A stretch of DNA of 31,969 bases from Christensenella sp. UBA3798. Its GTDB lineage: Bacteria; Bacillota; Clostridia; Christensenellales; CAG-1252. Position 1 is the stretch's first letter. Every line of letters starts with the position of its first letter. The DNA lies in NCBI GenBank assembly GCA_002368735.1, contig DFEQ01000038.1, forward strand, positions 1-31,969, read 5' to 3'. A model generated the notes under the pieces. The model was not told the DNA's origin, did no database searches, and was given only the letters and a program-made list of their open reading frames with translations. Shown piece after piece: positions 23,300 through 31,087 of the stretch. A program made the position numbers and the translations under genes.

Positions 23300-24535
23300 T
23301 TACGCCGTTTTCTTATATACGACGGTAGGTGCCGAGACCTTCTTGATGGCGTCGGCTGTGATGATGACCTTTTCAACGTCGGCAGAACCGGGAATATTAT
23401 ACATAACGTCAAGCATGACGTCCTCGAGGATGCACCTGAGCCCACGAGCGCCCGTTTTGAGCGCTATCGCTCTGCGTGCGACTTCGTTGATGGCCTCCGA
23501 CTCGAAGTCAAGCTCCACGTGATCAAAGCCGAAGAGCTTCTTGTACTGCTTGGTCAAGGCGTTTTTGGGCTCGGTCAATATCTTGACGAGCGCCCTTTCG
23601 TCCAAGGCGTTGAGCCCCACTACGATGGGCACCCTGCCCACAAACTCGGGGATCAAGCCGTATTTGATGAGGTCGTCGGGCTGCACGTCCTTTATCATAT
23701 CGGCATAGCCGTACTCGGTACGCGCCGCAACCGTCGCGCCAAAGCCGAGCCCTGCCGCTGACCTTCTCTTATTGACTATCTTATCCAGCCCCACGAATGC
23801 GCCGCCGCAGATAAAGAGGATATTGGTGGTATCGATCTGCAAACATTCCTGCTGCGGATGCTTCCTGCCGCCCTGCGGAGGTACACTGGCAACGGTGCTC
23901 TCGATGATTTTGAGCAAAGCCTGCTGCACCCCTTCGCCGCTCACGTCGCGAGTGATGCTGACGTTCTCCCCTTTGCGGGATATCTTATCTATCTCGTCGA
24001 TATAGACGATGCCGCGCTCGGCAGCCTTGATATCGTAATTCGCCGCCTGAATGAGTTTCAAGAGGATGTTTTCCACGTCTTCGCCGACGTACCCCGCCTC
24101 GGTGAGGGTGGTGGCGTCCGCCACGGCAAAAGGTACGTTGAGGATACCCGCAAGGGTCTTGGCAAGGAGGGTCTTACCGCTTCCCGTAGGTCCAAGGAGC
24201 AGGACGTTACTCTTCTCCAGGACAACGCCGTCCTTCGAGTCCATCTTCTTATTGATGCGCTTATAGTGGTTATACACCGCGACTGAAAGCGTCTTTTTCG
24301 CTTCCTCCTGCCCTACGATATATTCGTCGAGCTTGGCTTTTAACTCGCGAGGCGTGGGCAAAGAGTCCTCTTTGAATACGGGCTGCTTCTCCTCCCCGCG
24401 CAATAGGTCATAGCAGACGCGAACGCAATCTTCACAGATGAATGCGCCCGTCTTGCTGGCGATCATCTGTTTGACGCCGCTCGCGCGTTTTTGGCAAAAG
24501 GAACATACGTTTTGTTCTTCTATCCTGACTGACAT
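23300..24535 (-). CDS. clpX: ATP-dependent Clp protease ATP-binding subunit ClpX
   Basis: AAA+ unfoldase delivering substrates to ClpP. The N-terminal zinc-binding domain uses C11, C14, C34 and C37. Walker A is GPTGSGKT (115-122) and Walker B IVYIDEIDK. DVSGEGVQQALLKI and the sensor-2 region GARGLR are present. The ClpP-docking tripeptide, IGF in most ClpX proteins, is LGF here (AAGLGFGATV). SD GGAGG lies 5 nt before the ATG. Order tig-clpP-clpX-lon is conserved. Confidence 0.98.
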   Translation of the reverse strand: MSVRIEEQNVCSFCQKRASGVKQMIASKTGAFICEDCVRVCYDLLRGEEKQPVFKEDSLPTPRELKAKLDEYIVGQEEAKKTLSVAVYNHYKRINKKMDSKDGVVLEKSNVLLLGPTGSGKTLLAKTLAGILNVPFAVADATTLTEAGYVGEDVENILLKLIQAANYDIKAAERGIVYIDEIDKISRKGENVSITRDVSGEGVQQALLKIIESTVASVPPQGGRKHPQQECLQIDTTNILFICGGAFVGLDKIVNKRRSAAGLGFGATVAARTEYGYADMIKDVQPDDLIKYGLIPEFVGRVPIVVGLNALDERALVKILTEPKNALTKQYKKLFGFDHVELDFESEAINEVARRAIALKTGARGLRCILEDVMLDVMYNIPGSADVEKVIITADAIKKVSAPTVVYKKTA

Positions 24536-24553
24536 CCTGCCTCCGATGGGTAA

Positions 24554-25156
24554 TTAACGATTATAATAGATCTTGTCGATAAGGCCGTATTCGAGCGCCT
24601 CTTCAGCGTTCATGAAGTTATCGCGTTCGGTATCTTGGCAGACCTTCTCATAGGGCTGACCCGAATTGTCGCTCAGCATTTTATTGAGAAGCTCCTTATG
24701 ACGGAGAAGATTCTTGGTATATATCTCGATCTCGGTCGCCTGTCCGGACAAACCGCCGCTGATCAATACCTGATGTATCATTATCTCAGAATTGGGTAGA
24801 GCAAAGCGCTTGCCCTTAGTACCCGAAGAGAGAATAAGGGCACCCATGCTCATCGCGCTGCCGATACAGATGGTGTTGACGTCGCACTTGATATAGTTCA
24901 TCGTGTCGATGATGGCAAGGCCGTCGTTCACGCTGCCGCCCGGGCTGTTGATATACAGGTAGATATCCTTCGTGGGATCCTTTGCCTCCAAGAAGATGAG
25001 CTGAGCGATGACCAGATTGGCAAGCTCGGTCCCGATGGGACCGCTCAGGAAGACGATGCGGTCTTCCAGCAAACGGGAATAGATATCGTACGATCTTTCC
25101 ACCCCGTTATTCTGGTCGATAACGACGGGGATAACGCTATTCTTTTTCTTGTCCAT
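24554..25156 (-). CDS. clpP: ATP-dependent Clp protease proteolytic subunit ClpP
   Basis: Self-compartmentalised serine peptidase partner of ClpX. Triad: S103 in SAMSMGALIL, H128 in MIHQ and D179 in DTERDNFM. The handle motif, normally HQPLGG, reads HQVLISGG with two extra residues. I chose the ATG at 25156 (200 aa), with GAGG 9 nt upstream, over an ATG at 25201 which lies almost on the tig stop. No inactivating change is seen. Confidence 0.97.
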   Translation of the reverse strand: MDKKKNSVIPVVIDQNNGVERSYDIYSRLLEDRIVFLSGPIGTELANLVIAQLIFLEAKDPTKDIYLYINSPGGSVNDGLAIIDTMNYIKCDVNTICIGSAMSMGALILSSGTKGKRFALPNSEIMIHQVLISGGLSGQATEIEIYTKNLLRHKELLNKMLSDNSGQPYEKVCQDTERDNFMNAEEALEYGLIDKIYYNR

Positions 25157-25203
25157 TATACGAACCTCACTTTTTATTTTTATTGACAGAACGCGCGGCA
25201 ATA

Positions 25204-26550
25204 TTACTTGATATTATTGTTATCGGACAGGAATTTGATGATCTTATCCGTCATCAAGGTGTTGAGAATGTAGTCCGCTTCATCCTGCGAAAGGTTGCGC
25301 CTATAGTCGCCTGCCTTCTTACCTGCGGATGCCGCCCTGACCTCGATGGCCGCGTCGAAATCAGCCTGCGTGACTTGCAGATTCTCTTTCTCGACGATAT
25401 GGTTCATAATGAAGCGAGTGATCTCACGCTCCTTCGCCTCCGCCTTGTAGCCTTCTATCATATCCGCCTCTGTCTTGCCGATATATTGCAGATAGGTGGC
25501 AAAGGGAATGCCCTGACTCTCCATACGATTCTTCATATCCTGAAGCATACGATAGGAACGATTCTCGATGAGGGCTTCGGACATCTCGATGGGATTGGCG
25601 GCGACGACCGCTTCGATGATCCTATTGGAGGTGGCGATCTCGGCGTTCTTCACTTCGCGCTCTTCCGCCTTCTTGGTAACGTCTGCCTTGTAAGCCTCAA
25701 AGGTGTCGAACTCACTGACATCCTTCGCAAAGTCATCGTCCAGCTCGGGGAGCACCTTTTCACTGACGGAGTGCACTTTGCAAGCAAAGACCGCTTCCTT
25801 GCCCGCAAGGTCGGTGGCGTGATAATCCTCGGGGAAAGTCACGACGACATCCTTCTCGTCACCTGCCTTGGTGCCGATGAGCTGATCCTCAAAGCCGGGG
25901 ATAAAGCTACCGCTACCGAGGACAAGGTTCTGCTTTTCGGCGGTGCCGCCGTCAAACTTTACGCCGTCCACCGAACCGCTGTAATCGAGATTGAGCTGGT
26001 CGCCGTCTTTCGCCTCGCGCTCGACGGCTTTCCAATACCCCGCTCTGTCGCGCGCGGCTGCGATCTCACGCTCCACGGCGCCGTCCACGTCGGGATCGAC
26101 CCTTTCGATATCGAGCCCGGTGTATTTGAGCTCTGTCACTTCGGGGAGATAGGCAACGGTGAGAGAAAACTCCACCTTTCCGTTCTCCAGCGCGGATACG
26201 TCGAGGGCGGGACGCATAGCCAAACGCTCCGCGTCGATGGTCTTGGTATCCATCAACGCATTATACACTTCGTTCACAACCACCTCTTCGGTGTCGGCAA
26301 CGAAGACGTCTTTGCCGTAATTATTCTCGATGACCGAACGCGGCGCGTGCCCTTTTCTGAAGCCGAGGACGTTGAACTTGCCCTTGTTCTCAAAGTAGGC
26401 GCGGTCGGAACAGACCTTCCACAGATCGCCCTCAACGACGAAGGTATACACCTCGGTCAAGGGGGACTTTTTTACGTCGTACGCAAGGTCGAATTCCTTG
26501 TTCTCTTTGCCGCTTTTAACGGATACTTTCAAAATGTTTTTCTTACTCAT
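25204..26550 (-). CDS. tig: Trigger factor (ribosome-associated chaperone/PPIase)
   Basis: Binds nascent chains at the ribosome exit tunnel. The ribosome-docking motif GFRKGHAPR is at about 63-71. The FKBP-type PPIase domain (about 150-240) contains DGDQLNLDYSGSVDG ... GSGSFIPGFEDQLIG. The C-terminal helical chaperone domain fills the rest. I chose the ATG at 26550 (448 aa) because GGAGG lies 7 nt upstream; the longer frame to 26610 would run through the promoter. Confidence 0.97.
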   Translation of the reverse strand: MSKKNILKVSVKSGKENKEFDLAYDVKKSPLTEVYTFVVEGDLWKVCSDRAYFENKGKFNVLGFRKGHAPRSVIENNYGKDVFVADTEEVVVNEVYNALMDTKTIDAERLAMRPALDVSALENGKVEFSLTVAYLPEVTELKYTGLDIERVDPDVDGAVEREIAAARDRAGYWKAVEREAKDGDQLNLDYSGSVDGVKFDGGTAEKQNLVLGSGSFIPGFEDQLIGTKAGDEKDVVVTFPEDYHATDLAGKEAVFACKVHSVSEKVLPELDDDFAKDVSEFDTFEAYKADVTKKAEEREVKNAEIATSNRIIEAVVAANPIEMSEALIENRSYRMLQDMKNRMESQGIPFATYLQYIGKTEADMIEGYKAEAKEREITRFIMNHIVEKENLQVTQADFDAAIEVRAASAGKKAGDYRRNLSQDEADYILNTLMTDKIIKFLSDNNNIK

Positions 26551-26581
26551 GATTATTCCTCCGTATAGAATTGCAAAATAA

Positions 26582-26610
26582 ATAATACCATAATTCTTAT
26601 TCCCGCGCAA
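26582..26610 (-). promoter_or_regulatory. SigA promoter of tig-clpP-clpX-lon-engB
   Basis: TTGCGC (26605-26610), 17-bp spacer, TATTAT (26582-26587) on the minus strand; a leader of about 25 nt with a good SD follows. Confidence 0.6.
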
Positions 26611-26629
26611 GTATTTTTATTTTATATTC

Positions 26630-26659
26630 TTGATAAGAATAGGCGCTGTGTGATAAAAT
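26630..26659 (+). promoter_or_regulatory. SigA promoter of rqcH (leaderless geometry)
   Basis: TTGATA (26630-26635), 18-bp spacer, TAAAAT (26654-26659). The rqcH ATG is only 6 nt after the -10, so transcription should start at or within a base or two of the start codon. A perfect inverted repeat ATTCTT-GAT-AAGAAT (26626-26640) covers the -35. Confidence 0.6.
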
Positions 26660-26665
26660 CTGAAT

Positions 26666-28345
26666 ATGCCCAATGATTACGTTACCCTGAACGCCGTCGC
26701 GGCGGAACTGAGCGACAAACTCAGCGGCGGCAAAATACGAAGGATCTGTCAGCCCGAGCGCGACGAGATAACCTTAAGCGTCTACAACGGACGCACGAAT
26801 CTTTTGCTCGTCATCAGCGCAAACCCCAATAGTCCGCGCATCCATCTGACGACGACGAAAAAGGAGAATCCTTACGCCGCTCCGCCCCTCCTCATGATAC
26901 TGCGCAAGCATATCGGCTCTGCCGTCATCAAGGGGATAAGCACCGTCGCGGGCGACCGCATCGTGGAGATAAAACTCTCGGCGCGCAACGAGATGTTTGA
27001 CGACGAAGAGTTTTACCTGGTGTGCGAGCTGATGGGAAGATACAGCAACCTCATCCTTCTGGACAAAGACAGGCGCATCCTCGACTCACTGTACAAACTC
27101 ATTCCCGACGAAAAGCAAAAACGCCGGATAATGATAGGAGCGCGCTATCTGCCCCCCGAACAAGCAAAAACATTTATCGGAGATAAAACGGGCGTCGCCG
27201 ATCTATTAGCCAAGCTTTCACCGATCGATTATCAGACCGCACTCGTAAAAAAGGTCGCGGGCGCATCGCTTCCCACGGCAAAGACCATATTGCACCTTGC
27301 GGGAGAGGGCGCTTCCCCTTCGAGGATAGCGGACCTTGCCTGCGAATTTGCGGATATCTATCATTCCTCTCATTTCGCCCCCTGCTCTTCCACCACCCCG
27401 ACGGACTACTATCCATATAACTATCCCTTTGCCGAGACGGAAGCACGATCCGGCATCAACGAAGCGGCGGATATCGTCTATTCGCAAGCGGACAAAGAGG
27501 CGCGTATCAAAGCGGCGGCAAAGTCCCTTGAACACGCCTTGGACCTCGCCATAAAAAAAGCGAAAAACTCCATCGACGTGATATCGGAAAAGGTAAAGGA
27601 CGAGAGCAAAGCCGAGGAGATACGCATCCTCGCCGAGCTCATAACGACCAACCTTTATAAGATCGCTCCGCGCGACAAAGAAGTGACCGTCTACGACTAT
27701 TATGAAAACAAAGAGCGCGTCATCCCGCTCGACCCGATATTGCGCCCCAACGAATACGCGCAAAAGCTTTTCAAGCGCTATCAAAAGCTCAAGAGAGGTG
27801 TGGAAATAAACCAATCGATGCTCAAACAGAACCAAGACAACCTTCTCTATTACGAAGAGCTTGCCGCCCAGATAAAGATGGCGGAAAGCGTGCAGGACCT
27901 TGCCATCACGGAGGAGGAGATGCGCGCTGCGGGGCTCATCCGCACGCAGAAGAAGCAACAGGGAAAGAGCGCCCCGCTCCGCTGTATGACCTTCCGCTTC
28001 AAGGACTGCACCGTATATTGCGGCAAAGGGGGTATTCAAAACGAGTACGTTACCTTTAAACTGGGAAAAGAAAACGACGTGTGGCTCCACGCTGCAAAGT
28101 CGCACGGCGCGCACGTCATCGTTTCGAGCGATAAAAGGGAGATTTCGGACGAGGTGCTTCTCTTCGCCGCCGAGATAGCCGCCTACTATTCGGAGAGGCG
28201 CGACGACCAATCGGTATCCGTAGATTATACCAAGCGCAAGAACGTCAGACGCCACCCTGCAAAAAAGGTGGGGCTGGTCTATTACTCCGACTATAAGACC
28301 ATCGCAGTAAAGCCCAACGCCCACGTAGAAAGCAAAGACAGTTAA
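26666..28345 (+). CDS. rqcH: Ribosome quality control protein RqcH (NFACT family, Rqc2 homologue)
   Basis: Binds stalled 50S-peptidyl-tRNA complexes and recruits tRNA-Ala to add C-terminal alanine tails that mark the chain for degradation, by ClpXP among others; clpP and clpX lie next door. The NFACT-N domain has the key pair D97-R98 (VAGDRIVEI), at the same numbers as in B. subtilis. Long helical coiled-coil arms cover about 280-420. The NFACT-R domain (about 445-540) has VTFKLGKENDVWLHAAKSHGAHVIV. Older databases call it fibronectin-binding protein. No SD is present, and an in-frame TAA lies 12 nt upstream. The only plus-strand protein gene here. Confidence 0.95.
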   Translation: MPNDYVTLNAVAAELSDKLSGGKIRRICQPERDEITLSVYNGRTNLLLVISANPNSPRIHLTTTKKENPYAAPPLLMILRKHIGSAVIKGISTVAGDRIVEIKLSARNEMFDDEEFYLVCELMGRYSNLILLDKDRRILDSLYKLIPDEKQKRRIMIGARYLPPEQAKTFIGDKTGVADLLAKLSPIDYQTALVKKVAGASLPTAKTILHLAGEGASPSRIADLACEFADIYHSSHFAPCSSTTPTDYYPYNYPFAETEARSGINEAADIVYSQADKEARIKAAAKSLEHALDLAIKKAKNSIDVISEKVKDESKAEEIRILAELITTNLYKIAPRDKEVTVYDYYENKERVIPLDPILRPNEYAQKLFKRYQKLKRGVEINQSMLKQNQDNLLYYEELAAQIKMAESVQDLAITEEEMRAAGLIRTQKKQQGKSAPLRCMTFRFKDCTVYCGKGGIQNEYVTFKLGKENDVWLHAAKSHGAHVIVSSDKREISDEVLLFAAEIAAYYSERRDDQSVSVDYTKRKNVRRHPAKKVGLVYYSDYKTIAVKPNAHVESKDS

Positions 28346-28346
28346 C

Positions 28347-29255
28347 TCAAATTTCGCTTTTGAAACCAAGCGCGGAGAGTGCCGCGGAAAAGACCTCGTT
28401 TACAGGTGCTTCAAAGCACATTTTTTCTCCCGTTACGGGATGATACAGTACCAATTTATGCGCGTGAAGGAGTTGCCCGTTCGGGGCGATCGCTGCAGGT
28501 TTTCCATAGACGGGATCGCCGAGTACGGGATGCCCGATACTCTTCATATGCACGCGTATTTGATGAGTGCGCCCGGTCAGGAGCTCGCATTCCACGAGGG
28601 TGTAACCTTTTACACGCTCGATGACTCTATATAGAGTCACGGCATTCCGCCCGTCCTCGCTGATCGCCATCTGCTTCCTATCGCGTTTACTGCGCGCGAT
28701 GGGTTTATCGATGCGCCCTTGCTCGGCGGCGATATTCCCCACCACGATGGCATAGTAATAGCGAAGCGCTTTTTTTGTGGAGATCTGCTCGGAAAGCGAC
28801 AGATGGGCGCGGTCGTTCTTCGCCACCACAAGGACGCCCGAAGTATCTTTATCCAATCGATGCACGATGCCGGGACGGATCTCACCGTTGATACCGCTGA
28901 GGTCAGAGACCTTGTAGAGAAGCGCGTTGACGAGGGTGCCGTCGGGAGAACCGCTGGCCGGATGGGTGACCATGCCCTGCGGTTTATTGACAACTACGAT
29001 GTCGTTATCCTCATAGAGGATATCGATGGGGATATCTTGGGGAGAAGCCGAGATGGGACGCGCCTCGACGATATCTGCCGAAACCACGTCGCCAAGCGAG
29101 AGTTTGACGCCTGCTTTAGTGGGTAAAGCGCCGTTTAGGAGCACCCGTCCTTCCTCGATAGACTTCAAAACGGCGGAGCGAGTTTTATCGGTTTTTTCAG
29201 CGAGAAAAACGTCCAAACGGACGTTTGCTTTGTCACAAGTGAATACTTCACTCAT
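28347..29255 (-). CDS. rluD: RluD-type 23S rRNA pseudouridine synthase
   Basis: S4 domain (about 10-60, RLDVFLAEKTDKTRSAVLKSIEEGRVLLNG) followed by the catalytic domain with VVNKPQGMVTHPASG and the catalytic Asp D135 in IVHRLDKDTSG. ECELLTGRTHQIRVHMKSIGHPVLGDPVYG is complete. I chose the ATG at 29255 (302 aa), with AAGGAG 9 nt upstream and an 8-bp overlap with lspA; the frame upstream is the lspA tail. The lspA-rluD order is a classic Firmicute pair. It ends 1 bp from the rqcH stop with no terminator between. Confidence 0.95.
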   Translation of the reverse strand: MSEVFTCDKANVRLDVFLAEKTDKTRSAVLKSIEEGRVLLNGALPTKAGVKLSLGDVVSADIVEARPISASPQDIPIDILYEDNDIVVVNKPQGMVTHPASGSPDGTLVNALLYKVSDLSGINGEIRPGIVHRLDKDTSGVLVVAKNDRAHLSLSEQISTKKALRYYYAIVVGNIAAEQGRIDKPIARSKRDRKQMAISEDGRNAVTLYRVIERVKGYTLVECELLTGRTHQIRVHMKSIGHPVLGDPVYGKPAAIAPNGQLLHAHKLVLYHPVTGEKMCFEAPVNEVFSAALSALGFKSEI

Positions 29256-29862
29256 CCTCGCCATCTCCTTTCTTCCCTTGTTCATCCGAAGGGGGCGTAA
29301 GGGGCTCGCTCGGCGCGGAAGGACCGCCTTCATCAAGGGCTTTTTCCTGCTTCTCCTTGCGCGCTTCGAGCACGAATGAGTATATCAAATAGACGATGAC
29401 CATGATGACGCCGATGGTCAAAAAGACGTCGGCAAGATTGCAGATGGCAAAATTGTATTTGAACAGCGTGTACACAAAGGTGTATTCGATAAAATCGCGG
29501 ACGTAGCCAAAGGCGATGCGGTCAACGAGGTTGCCGATACCGCCTGCCAAAATCAACGAAAGAGCTACTTGGAAAAACACGCCGCCCTTCTCTTTGTACT
29601 TCTTTTTCACGATAGTCCAGGTCATATAAGCGAGGAGAGCCAGGAGCACGATGCCCACGAAGACCGAGAGAAATACGCGGGAATCTTCAAAGATGCCGAA
29701 AGCGGCGCCCGTATTCTCGCTGTATCGAAAGGTCAAAACGTCCTCGATAGCGACGAGATATCCTCCGCGCAGAGGCAGAGCGCTTGCCGCCCATGCCTTA
29801 GTCAAAAGGTCGCCCACCAAACAAGCGGCGACGATGAGAAGGTCAATGATTATGATTTGCAT
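29248..29862 (-). CDS. lspA: Lipoprotein signal peptidase LspA
   Basis: Inner-membrane aspartic protease that cleaves prolipoprotein signal peptides after lipidation. Four membrane helices. The family blocks are DLLTKAW, SENTGAAFGIF, AGGIGNLVDRIAFGYVRDFI with the first catalytic Asp, and FAICNLADVFLTIG with the second. A charged, Pro/Ser/Gly-rich tail of about 40 residues after helix four makes it longer (204 aa) than the usual 150-170. It starts 20 bp inside sepF. Confidence 0.96.
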   Translation of the reverse strand: MQIIIIDLLIVAACLVGDLLTKAWAASALPLRGGYLVAIEDVLTFRYSENTGAAFGIFEDSRVFLSVFVGIVLLALLAYMTWTIVKKKYKEKGGVFFQVALSLILAGGIGNLVDRIAFGYVRDFIEYTFVYTLFKYNFAICNLADVFLTIGVIMVIVYLIYSFVLEARKEKQEKALDEGGPSAPSEPLTPPSDEQGKKGDGEDE

Positions 29863-30319
29863 TGGTATCGGTGATGCCCGTACCGCTGGGGGTGACGAGG
29901 AAGTTGGCGCGCTTATCTTCCACCCTTCTCATACTGCCGCCTATGGCGTATGCCGCGCCGCTCAAAAAGTCCAAAATGCGCTGTGCGGATGCGGAGTCGA
30001 TCTTTTCCAAATTCACGATGACGGACTCCTTCCTGCGAAGCATATCTATCATCGCCTTTACGTCTGCGTAACTCTTGGGAGAGAAGAGGTTCACGTTGCC
30101 GTTAGCCGCATAGTCGGGCATGGGCGGAATGTCGTTTCTGACCCCATAGCGAGGGGGATAAGGCTCGGGAGAGGGCGCCTGCCTATCCGGATAAGGACGG
30201 CGAAGAGGAGGATACCCCCCGCGATCGACGGGCGCGCCGCCCTGTCCGAAATCGTCATTCATACCTTCAAACAATCTGGAACGGTTCCTATCCGTATTGC
30301 CGAGATCCCGATTATCCAT
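29843..30319 (-). CDS. sepF: Cell division protein SepF
   Basis: Membrane anchor and bundling factor for FtsZ. A low-complexity Pro/Arg/Tyr/Gly-rich linker (about 15-72) precedes the conserved SepF core (about 75-145): NLFSPKSYADVKAMIDMLRR, SVIVNLEKIDSASAQRILDFLSGAAYAIGG, and FLVTPSGTGI. The N-terminal amphipathic membrane helix typical of Bacillus SepF is not obvious: the start (MDNRDLGNTDRNRSRLFEG) is polar. SD GGAGG lies before the ATG. Confidence 0.95.
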   Translation of the reverse strand: MDNRDLGNTDRNRSRLFEGMNDDFGQGGAPVDRGGYPPLRRPYPDRQAPSPEPYPPRYGVRNDIPPMPDYAANGNVNLFSPKSYADVKAMIDMLRRKESVIVNLEKIDSASAQRILDFLSGAAYAIGGSMRRVEDKRANFLVTPSGTGITDTNANHNH

Positions 30320-30328
30320 ACTTTCCTC

Positions 30329-31009
30329 CTATGCTTGGTAATGCCTTGCGCCGAAGACCTTGCTTCCGACGCGCACCATCGTACTGCCGTTACGGAGAGC
30401 GACGAGATAGTCTCCGCTCATACCTGCCGACAAGATAAAATCGTCATCCGCGCCGACCTTTGAAGCGACGGTCAAATACAGTTCGTGAAGATTTTTATAC
30501 AGAGGGATGAGCGCCTCTTCGTCCGTATCGGGGAGAACGCTCATCAGCCCGCACAGACGAAGGTGAGGCATCTTCATTACAGCGTCCACGAGGGGGAGGA
30601 CCTCCGCAGAAGGCACGCCGCCTTTACTTTCTTCCCCGCCGATATTCACCTCGAGGAGGATATCCATGACCTTGTTGATCTTTGCCGAGCGGCGCTCTAT
30701 TTCCTCCGCGAGGCGCTTGGAATCCACCGACTGGATAAGCGACACCTTGTCCACGATATACTTGACTTTATTGGTCTGCAATCGACCGATAAACTGCCAG
30801 GTCAAGCCCTCTTTGACGAAGTATTTGGAAAGAAGCTCCTGCACGCGGTTTTCCCCGAAAATTACCCCGGGGCGACAGGCGGCAAGGGACTCCAAGACAT
30901 CGCGCGAGACTGTCTTTGACGCAAGGACGAGAGTAGCCTTCGGGGCGATACTATGCACCTCGGCAAGCAACTTATCGTATCTTTCCGCTATCACGCTGAC
31001 GCTTTCCAT
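30329..31009 (-). CDS. ylmE: YggS/YlmE family PLP-binding protein (PLPHP)
   Basis: Alanine-racemase-like barrel that binds pyridoxal phosphate and helps vitamin B6 and amino-acid homeostasis; it has no proven enzymatic activity. The PLP Lys is K32 in LVLASKTVS. FGENRVQELLSKY, WQFIGRLQTNKVKYIV, LLEVNIGGEESKGG, GLMSVLP and SAGMSGDYLVAL...GSTMVRVGSKVFGARHY are all family motifs. It heads the ylmE-sepF-lspA-rluD unit, 9 bp before sepF. The start has no SD and is 7 nt after a consensus -10. Confidence 0.95.
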   Translation of the reverse strand: MESVSVIAERYDKLLAEVHSIAPKATLVLASKTVSRDVLESLAACRPGVIFGENRVQELLSKYFVKEGLTWQFIGRLQTNKVKYIVDKVSLIQSVDSKRLAEEIERRSAKINKVMDILLEVNIGGEESKGGVPSAEVLPLVDAVMKMPHLRLCGLMSVLPDTDEEALIPLYKNLHELYLTVASKVGADDDFILSAGMSGDYLVALRNGSTMVRVGSKVFGARHYQA

Positions 31010-31016
31010 GGCAAAT

Positions 31017-31045
31017 ATTATACCATGCTTTATTTACTTTGTAAA
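31017..31045 (-). promoter_or_regulatory. Strong SigA promoter of ylmE-sepF-lspA-rluD (leaderless geometry)
   Basis: TTTACA (31040-31045), 17-bp spacer, consensus TATAAT (31017-31022) on the minus strand. Only 7 nt separate the -10 from the ylmE ATG, so the mRNA should begin at or next to the start codon. Confidence 0.75.
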
Positions 31046-31087
31046 GTATACGAAAAAAGCAAAAATGCCCGAAATCCTACGAGCTTA

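Noticed and set aside
25183..26568. 461-codon open frame on the plus strand
   Set aside because: It is exactly antisense to tig, which has clear family motifs, an SD and a promoter; the antisense product shows no recognisable motif.
26593..26640. Long inverted repeat ATTCTTAT ... ATAAGAAT between tig and rqcH as a terminator
   Set aside because: It lies between divergent promoters and has a loop of over 30 nt; the shorter ATTCTT-GAT-AAGAAT palindrome is the more sensible reading.
27218..28369. 383-codon open frame on the minus strand
   Set aside because: It is antisense to rqcH, whose NFACT domains are unmistakable; the frame has no SD and no family features.
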